From NCBI GenBank assembly GCA_044225565.1, contig JBGAIL010000134.1, positions 1 through 13,222 on the forward strand: 13,222 nucleotides of DNA, in the 5' to 3' direction. The first letter of the stretch is position 1. Every line of letters starts with the position of its first letter. Positions 1 to 7,058 of this stretch are shown here, one piece after another. The notes below the pieces were generated by a model. It saw only the letters and a program-made list of their open reading frames with translations, did not search any database and was not told the DNA's origin. Origin of the DNA: CAVXAE01 sp044225565. GTDB lineage: Bacteria > Pseudomonadota > Gammaproteobacteria > Steroidobacterales > Steroidobacteraceae. A program made the position numbers and the translations under genes.

Positions 1-98
1 GCCATACGAGCCGGCACATGCCGCCCGGAGTGCGCTGCGAAGCCCGAAACAGCGAACACCAGCAGCGCTGCGAACAGAAGCAGGTCCACCGCGCGCAT
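1..98 (-). CDS. Small membrane protein, N-terminal fragment (leaves the window)
   Basis: An ATG at 98 opens a frame that stays open to the window edge, giving 33 residues that begin MRAVDLLLFAALLVFAVSGF. After a short start this is one hydrophobic segment (about residues 5-20) followed by a basic, His-containing stretch. It begins 16 nt after the receptor stop codon, with GGAG nine bases before the ATG, so it looks translationally linked to the receptor. Small membrane proteins (PepSY-type, DUF3325, DUF3649) often follow siderophore receptors, and the hydrophobic N-terminus fits a short DUF3325-like protein. Too little is visible to assign a family. The alternative is a chance open frame, but the ribosome site and spacing favour a real gene. 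Confidence 0.5.
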   Translation of the reverse strand, partial: MRAVDLLLFAALLVFAVSGFAAHSGRHVPARM

Positions 99-114
99 CG
101 CGAGCCGCTCCGCG

Positions 115-2202
115 CTAGTAGGAGTAGCCCAGCGTCAACCTATAGTTGCGAGGCTCGCCTCCGACCACGAACAGCGAGCCTAGCGCGCCGCGCACGTATT
201 TCTCGTCGAGCACGTTGTTCACGTTGAACAGCACCGAATAGCGTCCGCGGTTGTAGGACACGTTCATGTTGACGAGCTGGTAGCTGTCGATGAAGTAGCT
301 GTTGAGACCGTCCCCGGCCTGCTTCGAGTACAGGCTGCCGCCGGCACTGAAGCCCAGCCCCTTGAGCCCGCCGTCCGGGATCACGTATCGCATCCACAGG
401 CTCGCCTTGTGCCGTGGCATGCCGGTCACCCAGCTGCCCTCGGGAACGACGGTGTCCTCCGTGACCTCGACGTCGGTGTACGAATAGCTCGCCACCATCT
501 CGAGCGCGCTCGTCAGCCTGAACTGGCCGTCGAGCTCCACGCCGCGGCTCCTCTGTTCGCCACTCGTCTGGTAGGCGAAGGAGCCCGGGATCTGGTTGAC
601 GACGTTCGACCGCAGCAGATGGAACAGCGACACGGTGCTGCTCAGACGGCCATCCTGGGAGCCGAGTTTGACACCTGCCTCGTACTGCTCACCCCGCTCG
701 GGCCGCACCGCCGCGCCCGAAGCGTCGACGTAGCCCGCTTGGGGATTGAACGATTTCGCGTAGCTCAGGTAACCGACCAGATCGGGCCGGATGCGATAGC
801 TCATCCCCAGCCGCGGCACGAAGGCATGATGCTTCTCGTCGTTGATCTTCACTTCGTCGTAGCGCGCACCGGCGGTCAGCGCCAGCCGCTCGGTCGGCTT
901 GAGTTCCTCCTGCGCGTAGAGGCCGAAAGCCTTGGATCGGGTGCCGCCCGCGAACGTGACGGTGCGCGGCTGATGCACGAAGACGCTGTAGTCGGGGTCG
1001 AACAGGTCGAAGTCGATCGTCGGGGAGAAGCCGAGGCCGCCCGCGAAATCGTCGCGCGATCCTTCGTACTCGAGCCCCACGTTGACGCGGTGCCGCACCG
1101 CGCCGGTCGCGAAATCCAGGTTCACACCCGAGTCCACGGAATACCGGCGGCGCTTCTCGGAGTAGTCCTGCCCGTACTCGCTCTGAGTACGGCCGTCCGC
1201 CGAGAGGCCGGCCGGCTGGTAGAGGTTGAGATACAGCAGGTCGAGATAGGAGATGCGCGCGTTCTGGTAGAACGTGGCCCGCTCGCCGATCGCGTGGCGC
1301 AGCTCGTAGCCCCCGGTGTACCAGTCCTGGTGGATCTTGCCCGGATTCTCCGGATCGCCGATGTAGAGGTCCCGGCTGAACTTGCCGTTCGGGTTCGGAA
1401 GGATCAGCCCGCTCGCGGGCTGGTCGGGAATCAGCTCGTTGCGCTCGCGGGACAGCGAGGTCAGCACGGTGAGCGAGGAGCCCGGCCCCATCTCCCAGGT
1501 GAGCGAGGGCGCCACGTAGAGCCGCCGGATGCCCGGGTTGAAATCGAGATAGCTTCCCTCGTGGCGGTACAGGGTCACGAGGCGCCCGTATACGGATTCG
1601 CTCGAGTTGAATGAGCCGCCGAAATCGAGATAGGGCATGTAGCCTCCCCAGCTCGCCGTCGAGACCTCGGCGTTCAGGAAGCTCTCGGGCCGCGGACGCT
1701 TCGACACCAGATTGACCAGGCCTCCCGGCGGACCCTGCCCGAACAGGACCGAGGACGGCCCCTTCAGCACTTCGACCCGGTCGAGCGCCGCCGGCTCGAT
1801 GTTCAGCGCTACGCCGCGCGGCAGTCCGTCGACGTATGTGAAGCCCGAGGCGTCGAAGCCGCGGATCTTGTAGAAGTCATAGCCTCTTGCGTACGGCGCC
1901 GGCATCACGCCCGCGACGTTCCGTAGCGCATCCTCGAGAATCGAGACACCCTGGTCCTTCAGCAACCTGGAGGAGAGCACCTGGATGTTCTGTGGAGTTT
2001 CGAGAACCGGTGTGGCGTTCTTCACCACCGTGGTGCCGCGCTTGGCGGTGACGACGATCTCATCGACGGAGGCATCGCCTGTATCGCCAGCCGCGTGCGC
2101 GGAAGCAAGCCAGCCCGCCGCGGGCACCGATAGCAGCAGGCCCAGAGCGATGCGTGTCCCCCGGCGCCGTGATCCAATCGGGAAAGTCGTTCTGTGTTTC
2201 AT
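115..2202 (-). CDS. TonB-dependent siderophore receptor
   Basis: This is a 695-residue outer-membrane receptor for energised uptake of a ferric siderophore or similar bulky ligand, driven by TonB-ExbBD. Residues 1-37 form a signal peptide: a basic start (SRRRGTR), a hydrophobic core (about 18-33) and an AHA-A cleavage site. A TonB-box-like DEIVVTA follows at 47-53. The plug domain comes next, with LEDALRNVAGV, YKIRGFDASG, the VDGLPRG loop, RVEVLKGPSSVLFGQG and GGLVNLVSKRP, all typical of the TonB-siderophore subfamily. The rest is a beta-barrel with NVNNVLDEKYVRG near the end and a terminal aromatic strand (YRLTLGYSY). There is no N-terminal STN signalling domain, so no sigma/anti-sigma cell-surface signalling is implied. 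Length is normal for the family. The start is supported by GGGGGGAG five bases upstream. The ligand cannot be read from sequence. The PchR-like regulator at 5310-6425 is a candidate controller. Confidence 0.92.
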   Translation of the reverse strand: MKHRTTFPIGSRRRGTRIALGLLLSVPAAGWLASAHAAGDTGDASVDEIVVTAKRGTTVVKNATPVLETPQNIQVLSSRLLKDQGVSILEDALRNVAGVMPAPYARGYDFYKIRGFDASGFTYVDGLPRGVALNIEPAALDRVEVLKGPSSVLFGQGPPGGLVNLVSKRPRPESFLNAEVSTASWGGYMPYLDFGGSFNSSESVYGRLVTLYRHEGSYLDFNPGIRRLYVAPSLTWEMGPGSSLTVLTSLSRERNELIPDQPASGLILPNPNGKFSRDLYIGDPENPGKIHQDWYTGGYELRHAIGERATFYQNARISYLDLLYLNLYQPAGLSADGRTQSEYGQDYSEKRRRYSVDSGVNLDFATGAVRHRVNVGLEYEGSRDDFAGGLGFSPTIDFDLFDPDYSVFVHQPRTVTFAGGTRSKAFGLYAQEELKPTERLALTAGARYDEVKINDEKHHAFVPRLGMSYRIRPDLVGYLSYAKSFNPQAGYVDASGAAVRPERGEQYEAGVKLGSQDGRLSSTVSLFHLLRSNVVNQIPGSFAYQTSGEQRSRGVELDGQFRLTSALEMVASYSYTDVEVTEDTVVPEGSWVTGMPRHKASLWMRYVIPDGGLKGLGFSAGGSLYSKQAGDGLNSYFIDSYQLVNMNVSYNRGRYSVLFNVNNVLDEKYVRGALGSLFVVGGEPRNYRLTLGYSY

Positions 2203-2223
2203 CTGTGCTCCCCCCGCTTGCGA

Positions 2224-2244
2224 TGCGGCGAAGGCTTCGCCGCA
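2224..2244. promoter_or_regulatory. 21-bp perfect palindrome upstream of the receptor gene
   Basis: Two 10-base arms, TGCGGCGAAG and CTTCGCCGCA, flank a single central G. The palindrome ends 21 bases before the receptor ATG and just ahead of its ribosome site. As DNA it could be an operator for a dimeric regulator. As RNA it would fold into an 8-bp GC-rich stem with a 5-base loop in the receptor leader. It does not resemble the AT-rich Fur consensus. I did not notice another copy in the window. The function is inference; the symmetry is seen directly. Confidence 0.45.
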
Positions 2245-2429
2245 CGTTCGAGTCTGCGAGCGTCACAGGTGAGCTGCTTCACGAACCGGCTTGCACACTT
2301 GGCAGACCCGTTAGAAGCGAGGCGATCCGCCGTTGCCGCCACGCCACGACGCCTCGCATGACCAGCCTGCACGATCGTCGATCTGAATAGTTAAGCGTGC
2401 CGGGGGCGTACCGGGGGTATCGTAGGCGC

Positions 2430-3721
2430 ATGAGACCATCCGGCGGCGTCGAGGGGCGCGGCTCCGGCGCGATCTATCGACGCTGGGCCGTGGTGCTGCT
2501 CGCGCTCGTCTACGTAGTGAACTATCTGGATCGACAGGTGCTGGCGATCCTGCTGGAGCCAATCAAACAGGAATTCCGCGTCTCTGATTCGGCACTGGGT
2601 CTGCTGGTCGGGCCCACCTTCGCACTGTTCTACGCCACCCTCGGGCTGCCGCTCGCCTGGGTCGCGGATCGATGCAACCGGCGCAATCTCATTGCTGCAT
2701 GTGTCGCGCTNNNCTCCTGTGCGGCATGGCAGCGCATTTCTGGCAGCTCATCCTCGCCCGCATCGGCACGGGCATCGGCGAGGCCGGCACGGGCCCTTCC
2801 TCGCAGACGATCATCGCAGACCTGTATCCCCCGCAAAGGCGGGCGGCCGCACAGTCCGTCTACGCTGCAGGAGTGAACGTCGGCCTGATGATCGCGTTCT
2901 TCGGCGGAGCCTGGATCGCGCAACGTCACGGGTGGCGTGCCGCCTTTGCGATGGCCGCTTTGCCCGGCTTGCTCCTCGCCCTGCTGGTGCGCTTCACGTT
3001 GAAGGAGCCGGCGCGCGGCGCATCGGAGAGCCTCCCCGATGCAGGCGCTCCAGCGTTGCGCGAGACGGTCGCATTCATGCGCTCACAGCGCGCCTACCGC
3101 TACATCGTCGCTGGCACCTCGATGAGCGCGTTCTCGGGATATGGCATGACGGCCTTCATCCCGGCGTTCCTGGCGCGCTCGCATCAGCTCAGCCTCGCTG
3201 AGATCGGCTTCGCTCTCGCGATGGTGCTGGGCATCGGTGGCGGGCTCGCCACCCTTGCTTCGGGCATGTGTGCCGACGGGCTGGCGAAGCGCGATGCGCG
3301 CTGGGCCCTCTGGGTGCCCGCGCTTGCGGCTGCGGTGAGCCTGCCCTTCTGGCCGGTGTTCCTGCTGTGGCCCACGGCGACCGGCACAGTGCTCGCCGGC
3401 ATCCTCCCGCTCGCGCTCAGCGCCGCGTGGATGGGCCCATGCATCGCCATGATCCAGGGGCTGGCCCCGCTGCGCATGCGGGCACAGGCAGCCGCCGCTC
3501 AGCTCTTCATCGGCAACCTCATCGGCCTCGGCATAGGTCCGCAGGTGGTGGGCATCGCGAGCGACCTGCTGCAGCCGTCCTACGGGAGCGATTCGCTGCG
3601 CTACGCCCTGTTCACCTGCGTACTGGCTTCCGCTCTGTCGGCGATGTTCTATTTCACGGCGTCCCGCACGTTGCGCGGGGATCTTGCGCGAGCGCAATCG
3701 CATTCCACCGCGGGATCATGA
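2430..3721 (+). CDS. MFS transporter, Spinster-like, interrupted by an N gap
   Basis: This is an inner-membrane major facilitator. The first part (93 codons before the gap) has a TM1 ending in VNYLDRQ and the MFS motif A (GLPLAWVADRCNRRN). After the Ns, LLCGMAAHFWQL, LARIGTGIGEAG and IIADLYPPQRRA continue the same protein. Helices then run to the C-terminus at SHSTAGS. The VNYLDRQVL, GIGEAG and PPQRR motifs are characteristic of the Spinster-like MFS branch common in proteobacterial catabolic loci. The two halves lie in different frames only because three Ns stand in for an unknown number of bases. By homology about five residues (starting like WS) are missing, implying a gap near 16 nt. The full protein would be about 434 residues, the family's usual size. 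The start at 2430 is chosen over an in-frame GTG at 2397 because it sits nearer TM1; its ribosome site is weak. It is divergent from the receptor. Its stop overlaps the D-aminoacylase stop in the palindrome TCATGA. The substrate is unknown. Confidence 0.85.
2711..2713. other. Assembly gap (three Ns)
   Basis: Three undetermined bases sit inside the MFS gene. The coding frame differs on the two sides, so the true gap length must be congruent to 1 modulo 3. Family alignment suggests about 16 nt. This is an assembly placeholder and not a biological frameshift. Confidence 0.9.
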
Positions 3722-5170
3722 AGGAGCGCACCGCTCGAGCAACCGCCCCGCACCGCTTCCCACCAGCCCTCGTTCCCGGGTAAAGCAGGGCTGGCCGTTC
3801 CCCCAGGTCCGCAGGATGCCGCGCGATGCGAGCGTGGGACTCTCGAAAGTCGCCGCATCGATCACCGTGAGCGGATCGAAGAGCACCAGATCGGCGAAGG
3901 CGCCTTCGCGAATGACGCCGCGGCCCTCCAGGCCGAACACCTCTGCCGCACGCCCGGTCATCTTGTGGACGGCCATCTCCATGCTGAAGAGCCCTAGCTC
4001 GCGCGCATAGCGGCCCAGCACGCGCGGGAAGGTGCCCCACAGCCGGGGATGGGGGCGATGATCCTGCGGCAGGCCGTCGCTACCGATCATGCTTTCGGGA
4101 TGAGCGACGATGCGGCGCACGTCCGCCTCGTCCAGCGAGAAATAGATCGCGCTCGCGGGCGAGAGCTCGCGGGCCGCGGCCCGCTCGTCCATCCCCCATT
4201 CGCGCGCGACATCCCTCAACAGGCGGCCCGTGGCCTCGGGATGCGGGGCGGACCAGCTGATCTGCACGTCGAGCCCTTCCTGGACCGCGTCGGGAATCAG
4301 CGAAGTGGACGTCGCGGCATAGGGATAGACATCGAAAGCGACGGGCTGCCGGCGGCCCGCGGCCTCCAGCCGGGCGAGCGTTTGCGTGGAGCGCCCGAAA
4401 TTCGCAGGCAGCGCGCACTTGTGATGGCTCACCAGCACGGCCGCGGCCGATTCCCGGCCGATGGACAGCGCCTCTTCGATGCTTTCCATGACGCCATCCG
4501 TTTCGTCGCGCAGATGCGTGACGTAGATGCCGTTCGCCTCGCGCAATGCCTCGGCGACCGCCAGCACTTCCTGCGTGGGCGCACAGCGGCTGGGCGGATA
4601 CCAGAGACCGGTCGACAGGCCGACGGCTCCGGAGCGCAGCGCCTCCGCGAGCCGATCGCGCATGCGCAGGCATTCCGCGTCGCTGGCCGCCCGATCGGTA
4701 TCGAAATCCATCGCTTCGATGCGCAAGGACATGTGACCCACGAGGGCGACGCAATTCACGACGGGAGGCTGCTGGTGCAGCCGCGCGGCATATTCCTCGA
4801 ACGTATCGAATTCCCAGCCGTCCTCGCCCAGGATGTGCAGCGGCGCCGGCGGCGGGCGGGACAAGCGCGCAGGCGCGAGACTGATGCCGCAATTGCCGAT
4901 GACCACCGTGGTCACGCCCTGCGACAGCTTGCAGAGCATTTGCGCGGGCGCGTGGAGCAGAACACGGTCGTCGTGCGTGTGGGAATCGATGAAGCCGGGC
5001 GCGATGACGAGGCCTTCGGCCGTCACCTCCTGCGTCCCCGTCATGGCCGCGAGGTCCCCGATTCCCACGATGCGATCCTCGCGGACGGCCACGTCGCCCC
5101 GCCGGGCCGACGCTCCCGTGCCGTCCATGATCGTCGCGTCCCGGATGATCAGATCGCAGCTTCGGCTCAT
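3716..5170 (-). CDS. N-acyl-D-amino-acid deacylase (D-aminoacylase)
   Basis: This is a cytoplasmic amidohydrolase-superfamily enzyme of 484 residues, predicted to hydrolyse N-acyl-D-amino acids to a carboxylate and a free D-amino acid. It opens with the usual small beta domain (LIIRDATIMDGTG). The metal-site residues are all present: H64 and H66 in GFIDSHTHDD, C94 in VIGNCG, H219 in THLRDE, H249/H250 in VSHHKC and D365 in MIGSDG. These match in position and order the ligands I recall from Alcaligenes faecalis D-aminoacylase (H67, H69, C96, H220, H250, D366). The C-terminal HPRLWGTFPRVL and the closing beta domain (GVIREGAFADLVLFDP) complete the family pattern. There is no signal peptide. The start at 5170 is chosen because the sequence then begins directly at the beta domain; an in-frame ATG at 5233 would add 21 uncharacteristic residues. 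The acyl and side-chain preference cannot be read. Related enzymes act on N-acyl-D-Glu or D-Asp, or on dihydropyrimidine-like substrates, but the Cys ligand favours a D-aminoacylase. Confidence 0.88.
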   Translation of the reverse strand: MSRSCDLIIRDATIMDGTGASARRGDVAVREDRIVGIGDLAAMTGTQEVTAEGLVIAPGFIDSHTHDDRVLLHAPAQMLCKLSQGVTTVVIGNCGISLAPARLSRPPPAPLHILGEDGWEFDTFEEYAARLHQQPPVVNCVALVGHMSLRIEAMDFDTDRAASDAECLRMRDRLAEALRSGAVGLSTGLWYPPSRCAPTQEVLAVAEALREANGIYVTHLRDETDGVMESIEEALSIGRESAAAVLVSHHKCALPANFGRSTQTLARLEAAGRRQPVAFDVYPYAATSTSLIPDAVQEGLDVQISWSAPHPEATGRLLRDVAREWGMDERAAARELSPASAIYFSLDEADVRRIVAHPESMIGSDGLPQDHRPHPRLWGTFPRVLGRYARELGLFSMEMAVHKMTGRAAEVFGLEGRGVIREGAFADLVLFDPLTVIDAATFESPTLASRGILRTWGNGQPCFTRERGLVGSGAGRLLERCAPS

Positions 5171-5255
5171 CGGGACATCTATACCGGCACTGCGCCGTCG
5201 GCCGCTTCGCGCCCAAGCCGGCTCATTGTGCAAACCCGTTCAGCCCGCGCCGCGA

Positions 5256-5284
5256 TTGAGATTTGTGCGGTCCGCGCGCATAGT
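5256..5284 (+). promoter_or_regulatory. Candidate sigma-70 promoter for the AraC-family regulator
   Basis: A TTGAGA box (5256-5261, five of six matches to TTGACA) is followed after exactly 17 bases by CATAGT (5279-5284, four of six matches to TATAAT). A transcript starting near 5291 would give a leader of about 19 nt that includes the GGGGGGAAG ribosome site. The location, in the 139-bp gap between divergent genes, is suitable. The call rests on consensus matching by eye. Confidence 0.4.
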
Positions 5285-5296
5285 CGAAGCGACACC

Positions 5297-5305
5297 GGGG
5301 GGAAG
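5297..5305 (+). promoter_or_regulatory. Ribosome binding site fixing the AraC-family start
   Basis: The purine-rich run GGGGGGAAG ends four bases before the ATG at 5310. The open frame extends far upstream without a better-supported start, so this site decides the N-terminus. Confidence 0.55.
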
Positions 5306-5309
5306 CCGA

Positions 5310-6425
5310 ATGCGCCACGAAGAGCCCAGCGCACGCCGCTGCGAATCCGCCGTCGACCGGAGCGTCGAAAGCATGCTGGCCACGCTCCGCTCGCCCGCAT
5401 GGCTCACGCAGGAGTCACGGCGCACCGACGACGGATGGCGCTATCCGCTGATGGCCGGCTCGGGATTCCGTCATGAATACGACGGCAGCGTCGCGCGCGG
5501 GAAGTTCGAGTTCTACGAGCTCGGGCGCGGTCTCTGTCTCGCCATCGTCGACATGGTGACGGCGCAGGTGTTTCCGCGCCGCCACGGCGCAGCCGACCAC
5601 CTGGTGCTGTCCGCGGTCATCGAGGGCGGCCTGCCCATCAACGACCGCTCCGGGGAAGGAGGCGAGCTTGCCGACGGCAACTGCACGGTGTACGGCCTCG
5701 AGGCGGGCTCCAATTTCGAGACGGTGTGCCCGCCGGGCAAGACGGTGAAGTGGGTGAGCGTCTTCATCGAGCGCTCGCGGCTCTTCGAGCTCACCGGCCT
5801 CGGCGCGGACGACCTGCCCGCGCGCATCGGCCATTTCGTGATGCACGGCGGGCGACTGCCCTATCGCAACGTGCTGCTGTCGCGGGCGGCCTCGCTGGTG
5901 GCCGCGCAGATCCTGGATTGCCAGTTCCAGGACGGCTACCGTCGCGCCTTCCTCACGGCGAAATCGCTGGAGCTGGTGTGCAATATCCTCTTCGCGCTGA
6001 GCCACGAGCACGTCGAGGAAGCCATGGACGGGGTGCTCTTCTGCGAGCGCGACTACGCGAAGCTGCAGAAGGCCATCGAGCTCATGAAGCAGGACCTCGA
6101 GACGCCGCCCAACGTGGACGAGCTGGCCGAGGCGGTGGGGCTCACGCGCCAGAAGCTGCAGGCGGGGTTCCGCTCGGTGTGCGGCGACACCGTCGCGCGC
6201 ATCCGGGACAAATGGCGCATGGAGCATGCCCTGAAGCTGGTCCGCACTTCGTCGGCCTCCATGATCGACATCGCTCTCTGCACCGGCTACGAGCACGCAG
6301 GCAGTTTCAGCCGTGCGTTCAAGGCGGCTTTCGGCATGTCTCCCGCCGAGATGCGCCGCTCAGGGCAGCAATCCGCCCTCATGTGCCACGCGCGCCGCAA
6401 CGGGGTGCATACGGACTCGCGCTAG
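5310..6425 (+). CDS. AraC-family transcriptional regulator, PchR-like
   Basis: This is a 371-residue DNA-binding regulator. Residues up to about 250 form an effector domain; the C-terminal 110 or so form the AraC double helix-turn-helix. The first helix-turn-helix lies around NVDELAEAVGLTRQKLQAGF. The second lies around MIDIALCTGYEHAGSFSRAF and is followed by the conserved FGMSPAEMRR. The segment LLSRAASLVAAQILDC followed by YRRAFLTAKSLELVCNIL resembles the pre-HTH region of PchR-type siderophore regulators, which bind the ferric siderophore and activate receptor genes. That suggests control of the receptor at 115-2202, with the D-aminoacylase immediately divergent as a second candidate target. 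The effector is unknown. The N-terminus is set by the ribosome site at 5297-5305. Family membership is firm; the PchR subgroup is a judgement from residue pattern. Confidence 0.85.
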   Translation: MRHEEPSARRCESAVDRSVESMLATLRSPAWLTQESRRTDDGWRYPLMAGSGFRHEYDGSVARGKFEFYELGRGLCLAIVDMVTAQVFPRRHGAADHLVLSAVIEGGLPINDRSGEGGELADGNCTVYGLEAGSNFETVCPPGKTVKWVSVFIERSRLFELTGLGADDLPARIGHFVMHGGRLPYRNVLLSRAASLVAAQILDCQFQDGYRRAFLTAKSLELVCNILFALSHEHVEEAMDGVLFCERDYAKLQKAIELMKQDLETPPNVDELAEAVGLTRQKLQAGFRSVCGDTVARIRDKWRMEHALKLVRTSSASMIDIALCTGYEHAGSFSRAFKAAFGMSPAEMRRSGQQSALMCHARRNGVHTDSR

Positions 6426-6433
6426 CCTGCCTG

Positions 6434-6451
6434 CCCGGCCGACGCGCCGGG
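6434..6451 (+). terminator. GC-rich hairpin after the AraC-family gene, possible weak terminator
   Basis: CCCGGC (6434-6439) and GCCGGG (6446-6451) can pair as a 6-bp stem around the loop CGACGC, starting nine bases after the regulator stop. Only two Ts follow, so it lacks the U-tract of a strong intrinsic terminator. It may just slow or protect transcript ends. Confidence 0.3.
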
Positions 6452-6548
6452 TTCCCGCTCCTGGCCCTGCACTCCCCGGAGTTGCGAGCCGTTCGCGGCA
6501 GCGTGTCCGAATCGGTAAGATCCCCGCCCTTCGTCCGAGGACCCCCGC

Positions 6549-7058
6549 ATGTTCGAACGTCTCATCGAGAAGCTCCTGTTCGCCTGCCGCTGGCTGCTCG
6601 CCCCGATGTATCTCGGGCTGTCACTGGCACTGGTGGCGCTGGGCGTGAAGTTCTTCATCGAGGCCTACCACGCCGTGATGCACGTGTTCACCCTCTCGGA
6701 AGCCGAGCTGGTGCTCATCGTGCTGGCGCTCATCGACATCGTGCTCGTGGGCAGCCTCATCGTGATGGTGATGTTCTCGGGCTACGAGAACTTCGTCTCG
6801 CGCATCGACACGGGGGACGGCTCGGATGCGCCGGCCTGGCTCGGCAAGCTCGACTCCGGCACGCTGAAACTCAAGGTGGCCATCTCGATCGTGGCGATCT
6901 CCTCCATCCACCTGCTGCGGGTGTTCATGGAGGCGACGACGACGCCCAACGACAAGATCATGTGGTACGTGATCCTGCATCTGACGTTCGTGGTGTCGGC
7001 AGTGCTGCTCGGCGTGCTCGACCGCATGGCGTTCGCGACGCACCGGGACGATCACTGA
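6549..7058 (+). CDS. UPF0114 / YqhA family membrane protein
   Basis: This is a 169-residue inner-membrane protein of unknown function and normal family length. It starts MFERLIEKLLFACRW and has four predicted membrane segments: about 18-44 (LAPMYLGLSLALVALG), 55-82 (VLIVLALIDIVLVGSLIVMV), 111-130 (VAISIVAISSIHLLRVFME) and 138-160 (WYVILHLTFVVSAVLLGVLDR). Between TM2 and TM3 lie the family signatures FSGYENFVS and WLGKLDSGTLKLKVA. A GAGG ribosome site (GAGGACCCCCGC before the ATG) supports the start. It appears to be a single-gene unit. Its stop overlaps the tail of the DUF3014 gene by 7 bp. The biological role of YqhA-type proteins is not established. Confidence 0.92.
   Translation: MFERLIEKLLFACRWLLAPMYLGLSLALVALGVKFFIEAYHAVMHVFTLSEAELVLIVLALIDIVLVGSLIVMVMFSGYENFVSRIDTGDGSDAPAWLGKLDSGTLKLKVAISIVAISSIHLLRVFMEATTTPNDKIMWYVILHLTFVVSAVLLGVLDRMAFATHRDDH

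Noticed and set aside
409..1614. 401-codon plus-strand frame antisense to the receptor
   Set aside because: No domain is recognisable, and the receptor plug and barrel motifs on the other strand explain the region.
2203..2429. Fur box in the receptor/MFS intergenic region
   Set aside because: I found no AT-rich GATAATGATAATCATTATC-like stretch. The only strong symmetry is the GC-rich palindrome, reported separately.
4049..5476. 475-codon plus-strand frame antisense to the D-aminoacylase
   Set aside because: Composition is that of a mirror frame, and the opposite strand carries all the deacylase metal-site motifs.
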